From assembly GCF_020379485.1 (NCBI RefSeq), contig NC_063450.1:29116137-29180136 (forward strand): 64,000 nt of DNA, given 5' to 3'. The notes under the pieces are model-generated. The model saw only the letters and a program-made list of their open reading frames with translations. It was not told the origin of the DNA and searched no databases. This stretch comes from Brassica napus (taxonomy: Eukaryota; Streptophyta; Magnoliopsida; Brassicales; Brassicaceae). Below are positions 56,393 to 64,000 of the stretch, piece by piece. The first letter of the stretch is position 1. Each line of letters opens with the position of its first letter. Position numbers and translations under genes: made by a program.

Positions 56393-58594
56393 TCATATCT
56401 TCTTACTGGGTGGTTTCTGGGACCCCGCCGAACCTAAAACACAAGACAACATCGTACTTTTAGCAGATGTAAACACCTCATTACGAGGGACAACAAGAGA
56501 GCTAAGTTTTTTTCCATTACCCGAGCCTCTCTTCCTCGGGGATGGGCGTCCTCGTAACGCATTGAGCTTCTTTGATGCTTGAGCTCCCTTCAGTTCCGAG
56601 CTTAGGTAGCTTTTCTTTTTTTCCTCCCCTGTACCACCCGCCCTACTTTGGCCTGAGCTTGCTTGCGGGATCTTAGATGAACCGGCACTTTTGTTCTTCA
56701 TTTGGTTCATGGTGGTAGGTTGTGGTTCCTTCTCCGCTCCTGTCATTGCACCATTTTCTTTGTTCACAGCATTTGCTGGAGAAAGTTGTGATATGGCATC
56801 AATAATCTCCGCGTCATAGCCAGGCTCGTCAATCAGAAGATCATCGTTTTAGATCATATCCTCATCCATGTTTACGTCACCAAACTCATCTGCAAGCTTG
56901 TCAACCTCCGCTTCTTCCTCCCTAGTCAGGACCATATCATCTATGTGGTTCGAATTCATCAAATTGACTAGGTCTAGGCTGTTCCTCAGATTCATCCCTA
57001 AGTCTCAGAGGAGGTGAAACAGACCTGGGAGCTGGTGGGGACGAGCGAATTCCTCCCTCCCTGATTACAACAGTACCATTGTCTCTAGTTAGAATCGCAT
57101 GTGGATCCTGTCAGAAGGCCGAGCTTGGAGATTTAGCAGAAAGATCTTCACACATAATTGCTTTTCCTTTGAGGCGTCTCAATCTTTCTTCCGAAGTCTC
57201 ATTCTTGTGTACCACGAGAACAATTATACCTTGTCCATCCGGACCGTTACGCACTTGTAACCCTCCTGATATGGTTTGTTGCGAGTCTGCTTTCTCAGGG
57301 GTAGGAGCACTTTGATGTTTCGGGTTTGTAACCGTTCTGGAGGGGCTGCAGCTTTTACCTTCATTTCTCTGAGCCCGTGGTCTCCAACCTTGTTGGGAAG
57401 CTTGTGACTAATGAGAGTAATGTCGCTCCCTTGGTCTATACGACTCGCGTCCTCTCTGGCGTTCGTGGCGTTCCATCGAATTCTGCCTCGGCCGCGAGTT
57501 GTAGTCCACTGGCTTCTTTATGTCCCTTCCATCAGGCCGATCATCAAGCCGGTCCCAAACAATAGTTTTTCCTTGATGGTGTGGGTATCGCTCATGTCCT
57601 TCCAATCTTCTTCCATCCATCGATTTTGGAGGAGCATCACGGCCCGAATTGGCTTTCGTAGTCCAGTAGCTTTCTGATTCCTTATGTCGCTTTTCACCTT
57701 TGGATTGTCCAGGAAATCCCGCCCGCGTTGGTGATCTTTGGGATACATCCCCATTGGGGAAACGAGGTCTCTTGTTATTAGGTACGTTGCCTCTGAAGTT
57801 CCCTACCGGTCCTGTCAGTGCCTGGTAAGCGAGAGACTGTGATCCTGTTGCATTGAACTCCCGAAATTCTTTTATCTTCTATTCTCGCTCTTCCGGAGAC
57901 AAGTCCAAGCAAGAGTATATATCATGAGAGATACGCTTACACCCAAAGCAGTGACGGTTCAGACCTTCGTACGTCATGTGTACTTTTCCAAAATCTCCAT
58001 TAGGGAATTCAATCCTTGCCTCTAGCTTAAGAGGTCTATCAGCATCGATGGAGACTTGAATACTAGCATTCATGGCGTCAATATCCAACTTTTTCCCCAG
58101 ATCTTTTGCAATTGCACTGAAAGTATCATCATTCCAGAAGTGGACTGGGACCCTCGTGATCTTGATCCAGAAGGGATCGTTTTGGGAAAGTTTTCACTTG
58201 TTGATGGTTCCTAACGTTCCAGAGCAAATATCCAGTGGTTGAAATGACATGGCCTCTTGTTCAACACCATGTTAAGATCTTTCTCCTTGTCAAAATCAAA
58301 ACGGAAACGGCCATTACCTAGGTTAACTCCACGAGCTCTCCCTTCCACATTCCAGATGCAAGCTCTCGGAAAGAGGGCAATCATCGCTACAACACTTCTG
58401 CCTCCTCTGTGTAGAACTCTTCCAATTAGGGTTCTTTTGAAGCGTTCAGACACTGCAGTAAGATCACATGCTGGGATACGGATGATCTCGTCCTCTTCCG
58501 TTAGATCCACATGGCGTCTTGTCTCGGAAGGTTCCCTCCTTGGCGGATTAGGTTGGATTGTGAATTCATCGTTTCGAAATAGGGCAAACACCAC
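56393..58594 (-). pseudogene. LINE ORF1 remnant, DUF4283 and zinc knuckle
   Basis: Read from 58594 downwards: DUF4283-like region (IGRVLHRGGRSVVAMIALFP, GRARGVNLGNGRFRFDF, LNKRPCHFNHWIFALER), a break at about 58200, then EARIEFPNGDFGKVHMTYEG with the zinc knuckle CFGCKRISHDIYSC (C-x2-C-x4-H-x4-C, 57960-57900), then a long charged region ending in a Lys/Ser-rich C-terminus (56767-56393). Two or more frame breaks; not translatable as one protein. Confidence 0.7.
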
Positions 58595-58909
58595 CAGATT
58601 AGCAAACGGCTAGAGGATCTCAAAAAGAAATGTGAGGGATACTTGAAAAACAATAGATCTACTTCTTGAAAAGAGTGAAAAAACCGTAGCAAAACGCTAG
58701 AACTCGAGTTATTATAGCAGCTATAACCTTACAAAACCTAGCAAGAAGTGTGGGGTAGTCTTCCTTGCGTAGGAGATAAAGTTACGATGGTCTTGTCGTG
58801 AAGCGACGTCAAAATTTTTGGATCTGACAATCGCCTATCTTGTCGCCCAAAACCCTTGGCATTTTTCAAGTCTTCTCGACTCTAGACTTAATTTTCTGTT
58901 ACAATACTG

Positions 58910-59065
58910 TTTATTTATTTAGAAGAAAAAACTACCTTTCTTCAATGATTTTTTATTTGTAGATATAAGGGTTTGTACTTATGAGACATGAATACTGAAA
59001 AAACACACTAGCCAAATGATCAAAGACCACAAATACTCTAAAGATCTATATATAGGTCAAGTATT
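58910..59065. other. Short host sequence between LINE and CACTA
   Basis: AT-rich; no feature recognised. Its left end is the LINE target duplication and its right end is the CACTA target site. Confidence 0.4.
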
Positions 59066-59464
59066 CACTACAAGAAAACAGCGGTATTCTGACGGACATT
59101 CCGACGGAAAATGAAATCTTCAGAATATCCCGAGGAATTTCCTCGGAATATACCGACGGAATTCCGAGGAAATATCAATCCGTCGGAATATTCCAAGGAA
59201 ATTCCAAGGAAAAATGGGTTCCTCGGAAAAAACCGATGAATTCCGAGGAAATATTATAGCCGTTGGAGAGCCGTTGGGGGATTTTACAAAATTCTGAGGA
59301 AATTCCGACGAACTAGCCTTTTCCGTCGGAATTCCGTCGGAATTTTCTCGGTCTGTCGGCAGGATTTAAACTATAAATACAAGCACTCTTCTTCCTCTTC
59401 ATTCACTCCATATCTTCATCCTTCCTCTTACTCTATTTACACACGAATTTGATTCATAAAAAAT

Positions 59465-62400
59465 ATGTCTTCTTCAAATTATTTTCGTTCTTGGATCGAT
59501 CGACCTCATTTGGATCCGAACACGAGATTGCTTACGGAAGAATACCAACGAGGTATAACCGAATTCATGGGGTTAGTTCACCGACAACCGGAAGAAAAAA
59601 CAGGTATGTTAAGATGTCCTTGCTCTAATTGTAAAAATAGAAAGGTTATTAAAGAGTGGGATGTTTGGACTCATCTATATTTGAGTGGGTTTACACGAAG
59701 TTACAAAATTTGGAAACATCATGGGGAAACTGATTATGAACATGGTAGTACTAGCGAACCTCAGCCAGCGGTTAGATTAGAAGAACCAATTAGAACGGAT
59801 GTAGATTATGGTGTAGGTACTGAGCAGATGGTAAATGATCATTTTAGAGGGGAAGATTTACCCAATGCAGAAGCTAGGAGATTTTATGATATGTTGGATG
59901 CTGGAAAGCAACCATTGTACGAAGGTTGCAGAGATGGTCATTCAGCTTTATCATCTGCTACAAGATTGATGGGCATTAAAACAGATTATAATTTGGCTGA
60001 AGACTGTGTGGATGCGATTGCTGATTTTGTAAAAGGTATTCTACCCGAGGATAATGTAGCTCCTGGTTCATACTACGAGGTTCAGAAACTCGTAGCTGGT
60101 CTTGGTTTATCGTATCAGGTAATAGATGTATGCAGCGACAACTGCATGATTTATTGGAGGGCGGATGAACAGCGGGTTACATGCAAATTTTGTGGAAAGC
60201 CTCGTTATAAAGATACGAGTGGAAAAGTTCCAGTGCCATATAAAAGGATGTGGTATTTACCTTTGACGGAAAGGTTGCAGAGGTTGTATCTGTCTGAACG
60301 CACAGCGCAACCAATGAGATGGCATGCAGAGCACTCAACAGATGGTGAGATCAGACATCCTTCAGATGCAAAAGCGTGGAAGCATTTCCAATCAAAGTAT
60401 CCCGACTTTGCGTATGAGAGAAGAAATGTCTACCTTGGATTATGTACTGATGGTTTCAGTCCGTTTGGCAAGAGTGGAAGACAGTATTCTCTATGGCCCG
60501 TCATTCTTACACCATACAACCTACCCCAAAACTTGTGCTTGCGACGAGAGTTTTTGTTTCTCTCGATTCTCGTTCCCGGACCAGAGCATCCTAAGAGATC
60601 ACTTGATGTGTTTTTTCAGCCACTAATATATGAGTTGCAACAACTATGGGCTCAAGGTGCTGAAACATACGATGTTTCGTGTAAAGAAAACTTTCAAATG
60701 CGGGCAGTACTAATGTAGACAATAAGTGATTTTCCAGCATATGGTATGTTGTCTGGATGGACAACGCATGGAAGGCTATCATGTCCATATTGTCAAGATA
60801 ACACTGATGCTTTCCAACTAAAACACATAAGGAAAACGTGTTGGTTTGACTGTCACAGGAGATTCCTACCACCTGATCATCCATATCGTAGGAGTAGGAA
60901 TTTGTTTACGAAGAACAAGAGGGTGTTTGACAGTCCACCTCCGGAAATTTGTGGGAAAGATTTGAAGATTCAACTAAGAGATTTTGGTGCAGAAAGGACG
61001 CCAGACGTCGGTGGACATGAGCGTTTTCCGGTAGATGCTGTTGGAGAACTACATATCTGGCACAAAAAAAGTATTTTCTGGGATCTGCCATACTGGGAGG
61101 ATCATCTGCTAAGGCATAATTTAGATGTCATGCATATTGAGAAGAACTTTTTTGACAATCTCATGAACACGATCCTTAATGTTCAAGGTAAAACAAAGGA
61201 TAATTTGAAGTCAAGACTGGATTTAGTCGATATATGTGCTCGTTCAGAACTTCATGTTGATGAGAATGGTAGGGCTCCTTTTCCCATATACCGACTTGAT
61301 GCAGCGGGAAAAGATGCGTTCTTTGATTGGATTTCAAACGATATGGAATTTCCAGACGGTTACGCATCAAATTTGCGTAACTGTATCGACAAAAAGGAAG
61401 GAAAGTTTACTGGCTTGAAAAGCCACGATTGCCATGTAATGATGCAGCGCCTCCTTCCGTTCGCCTTCAAGGAACTATTACCACGAAATGTTCATGAAGC
61501 AATTGCAGGGATAAGTGGTTTCTTCCGCGATTTATGCACGAGATCAGTGACTCTTGAAGGTATTGAAAATTTGAAAACTAACATAGCCGTGATTCAGTGC
61601 AACCTTGAGAAGATATTTCCTCCCTCATTTTTTGATGTTATGGAGCATCTTGTTATTCACCTGGCAGGAGAATTGGAACTTGGTGGTCCTGTGCAGTATA
61701 GATGGATGTATCTGTATGAGCGGTATATGTTCCATTTGAAGAAGATGGTGAAAAATTTAAGTAGGGTGGAAGGTTCTATAGTCGCACAGATGATCAATGA
61801 AGAAACTTCAAACTTTGCCGAGTACTACTTTCCAGCAGAAGTTCAGACCAAAAACAGAAGACCTGCTCGGCATGATGATAGAGGCGAACGGGCAACATAT
61901 CATGTTACGGTTCCAGAAATTTTCCCAGACGTTGGACGACTTAGCGGAAAACCAAAGGACCGTCGACTTACTGAGCAGGAGCGCAGTCATTTGCAAACAT
62001 ATTTGCTCACCAACTGCGAAGACGTTCTACAATATGAGAGGTAAATAAATGAGCTTACAAATTTTTATTTTAACAAGTTGAAATTTAAATCTTAATTAAT
62101 TACATTATTGTCATCATATACAGGATTTTCATGGCAGAAAAGCGGTTCGAGTATAGATACGCCACAGAGGACGAACTAGAAGAAATGAAGCAGAGAGAAT
62201 TTACTGGATGAATGTTTACTTATGTGAGTGCTTTAAACAAATTAAAATATATTTTATCATATATTTATACTAATTCACATTTATTGATATAACATATATA
62301 TATGTGCTATTAATAGGTGTCTGCTGGTTTGGCCAGAGGTGAAACATTTGACGATTGGATACGTGAGATGGTCGTTGGACCAAACTTTGTTGTGAAGTCA

Positions 62401-63082
62401 TATCCGATATTTTGTACTCGAGGATATGCATTCACAACTCAGAAGAGGAGACGTTCGAGTACGACTTATGATGCTGGCGTTTGTTCTGCATCAGGAGATG
62501 ATGTATACTACGGACACATACATGAGATTTTGGAAATCAAGTATTTGGGCATGGTTGGATTGCGCTGTACTGTTTTCTATTGTGATTGGCACGACAACAC
62601 TCCAGATCGAGGTGTGAGAACAGATGCATTTGGTGTTACATCAGTAAATTCGAGGCGAAAGCTGCAATATTATGATCCTTTCATTCTTGCTTCTCAGACC
62701 GATCAGGTAATTAAATGTTAATTATTCAGAATGATTCATCATCATGTGTATTAATTTATAATTTTTCTAAATGTTACAGGTTTGTTATATCAAGTACCCC
62801 CGGGTAAGGAACAGAGATGATCCATGGGTTACTGTTACAAGACTCAACCCGAGAGGCCGAGTTCAGGGAAGTTCTGAGCTGGAAGACCCACTACAACCAA
62901 GCACATCCGGCAACTTAAGTGCAGCAGAAGATTTAGCTGGAGTTGGCCTTGTTGTCGATTTAACCGACTTTGGAGAGGAAGCCGTCGTTCACGTAGAGGA
63001 TGAACCAGTGATTGGAGAGTTTCACCAAGATCCAGATTCAGATTCATCTGGTGATGATGACTCGGAAACAGACTACCATTGA
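59465..63082 (+). pseudogene. CACTA TNP2-type transposase, two Trp-to-stop changes
   Basis: Exons 59465-62040, 62124-62223, 62317-62706 and 62780-63082 join in one frame (3369 nt, 1122 residues) with GT/AG sites. Domains in order: transposase-associated domain (about residues 1-85, with CPCSNCKN), TNP2/Transpos_21 (about 280-600, including the family signature HNLDVMHIEKNFFDNLMNTI), DUF4218 (about 640-770, HLAGELELGGPVQYRWMYLY), DUF4216 (about 960-1010, KYLGMVGLRCTVFYCDWHD), and an acidic tail ending DDDSETDYH. Two in-frame stops, TAG at 60716-60718 and TGA at 62209-62211, both stand where family members have Trp; otherwise the frame is intact. The transposase binds the CACTA ends and excises the element. 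This copy should be inactive unless stops are read through. Confidence 0.88.
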
Positions 63083-63089
63083 TTTTTTT

Positions 63090-63390
63090 TTTTTTTTTTT
63101 TTAAGAAATACCGAGGAAATTCCGAGGAACACTTGATATAACCTCTTTCCTCGGATATTAGTTATTTGGTTTATCTAGCAAGGCAAAGCTGAATACGAAT
63201 TAAAAAATACTCAAAACACAACCAAATAAAATGAAGAAACCATGTAAAAGAAATACGAACTCATAATTAAGAAAAAAAAAACTAAGTTCAAAATTAACAG
63301 AAAATAAGACCATAAAACGTTAGAATAGAAAATAAAATAAAATAGCGTGGTCGGAAATCAAATGGCAATACTGGCCGGTGATAGCTCCTA
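63090..63390. other. Internal CACTA spacer between convergent genes
   Basis: Holds a T run (63083-63102), one TACCGAGGAAATTCCGAGGA repeat unit and AT-rich sequence that probably contains the 3' ends of both convergent genes. Confidence 0.45.
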
Positions 63391-64000
63391 CTCCTCGTCT
63401 CCTGCTCCAGATGTTCCTGCATCGTTGGGTCTCTTGGACCTCTTTCTTACCCTGTGTGTACCACTCGAACCCGAACCAGAGCTGGATGGAGAGTTGTCCC
63501 GATGAACTACATCATCCTTTTGGCAACGACACGGCCTGATATGTGAAATGGCAGCCCAGATCTTGTGTAGCATGTCGTTGTTTGTCTTTATGCTCTGATC
63601 TCTCCAATGTTGTTGCTGGCGCGAAGTGGCGTTCGGTGGAAGCTCTTGCAGCTTGTACTGGCTGGAGTCTGATGGGAGTAGCTGATGGGGTTGTGAATCA
63701 TCTGGAATGGTTTGTGCAGCCTCATCTTCTCCTTCTTCATCAACCACGGCCTTGCCTTTGGTCTGATATTTTGGCGTGAAGAAGGATGGCTTGTCTACTA
63801 GTGCGGTAGCAGGGGGTAGGAACTCAACTGCAGCCTCTAAAAGTAGAGCAGTCAGGCCGATCTGAGGCAGGTGGCAGTAGAGTGTTTTCTTCGCTCGGTC
63901 CTGGAATACGTAGACGTAAGGACCATCCCGATCGATCCTCGAGTGGGGACCAGCTATGAACTCCTTACTTACAAGATTTTTGACATCCAGGTAGTTCCAA
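63391..64000 (-). CDS. Second CACTA-borne gene, partial, gag/ATHILA ORF1-like
   Basis: A minus-strand frame, open from the right edge of the window, reads WNYLDVKNLVSKEFIAGPHS, DGPYVYVFQDRAKKTLYCHL, PQIGLTALLLEAAVEFLPPA, then a charged, Ser/Gly-rich tail (SPSSSGSGSSGTHRVRKRSK) and a stop near 63391. The LPQIxLT...FLPP pattern recalls the ORF1/gag protein of ATHILA-type elements, seen as a passenger in some Brassicaceae transposons. It converges on the transposase gene. The N-terminal part lies outside the window, so the identity is tentative. Confidence 0.5.

Larger units (their letters stand above)
53237..58898 (-). mobile_element. LINE retrotransposon, minus strand, 5.7 kb
   Basis: The 11-bp repeat TTACAATACTG occurs at 53226-53236 and 58899-58909, bracketing the copy; the 3' poly(A) tail is the T run at 53237-53249. 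ORF1 and ORF2 follow on the minus strand in normal order. ORF2 has an internal deletion that joins the endonuclease to the reverse transcriptase near 55905, plus several stops and frameshifts. The element runs opposite to the other full-length LINE in the window. Confidence 0.85.
59066..64000 (+). mobile_element. CACTA (En/Spm) transposon, runs off the window
   Basis: The left end is CACTACAAGAAAACAGCGG at 59066, preceded by ATT as the likely 3-bp duplication copy. The next 300 bases are packed with subterminal repeats of the form TTCCGAGGAAATTCCGACGG, and the same units reappear at 63110-63160. A TNP2-type transposase gene occupies 59465-63082 and a second, convergent gene enters from the right edge. 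The right terminus is outside the window. Confidence 0.92.

Overview
The window looks like nuclear DNA of a Brassicaceae plant, most likely a Brassica. Introns are GT/AG, the intergenic DNA is very AT-rich, and the host genes, as far as I recognise them, run in the order ZEP/ABA1, SMI1/KNR4-like, group X ERF, RWP-RK (RKD), small unknown gene. From memory this is the order of the Arabidopsis At5g67030 to At5g66985 block at the end of chromosome 5. Five host genes in 64 kb is far sparser than Arabidopsis; the rest is nested transposons, which suggests a TE-rich genome such as the Brassica C genome (inference, not shown).

Layout. 0-9 kb: Helitron ends and two complete non-autonomous Helitrons (one with an RPA-like OB-fold gene fragment), a 1.1 kb foldback MULE and a 0.5 kb MULE. 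9.2-10 kb: a probable hAT. 10.2-11.5 kb: a mosaic of short exons that appear to come from several unrelated genes. 12.6-15.9 kb: a 16-exon zeaxanthin epoxidase gene. 16-24 kb: repeats, Helitron ends, a GC-rich island, a truncated LINE. 24.4-25.5 kb: the SMI1/KNR4-like gene. 26-31 kb: AT-rich Helitron debris. 31.6-32.2 kb: the ERF gene. 32.5-34.3 kb: a Pack-MULE with a perfect 9-bp target duplication and three exons of a VPS32/SNF7 (ESCRT-III) gene. 34.6-39.4 kb: a young Copia element with 280-bp LTRs. 39.7-40.7 kb: a hairpin repeat and a hAT with a perfect 8-bp duplication. 41.2-42.4 kb: the RKD gene. 43.1-50.3 kb: a LINE (16-bp duplication) interrupted by a hAT and a smaller insert. 50.7-50.9 kb: a small gene with a Helitron abutting its TATA box. 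53.2-58.9 kb: a second LINE, reverse strand. 59.1 kb to the window end: a CACTA (En/Spm) transposon with a TNP2-type transposase gene carrying two Trp-to-stop changes and a convergent second gene.

The host genes do not form a pathway: ZEP acts in the plastid xanthophyll cycle and ABA precursor supply, ERF and RKD are transcription factors, and the other two are of unknown role. I did not find a wholly new system. The most notable signals are captured and shuffled gene fragments (VPS32 Pack-MULE, 10-11.5 kb mosaic), transposons next to promoters or splice sites of host genes, and mobile elements whose inactivating lesions can be read base by base. All family names come from reading motifs by eye; no database search was run.
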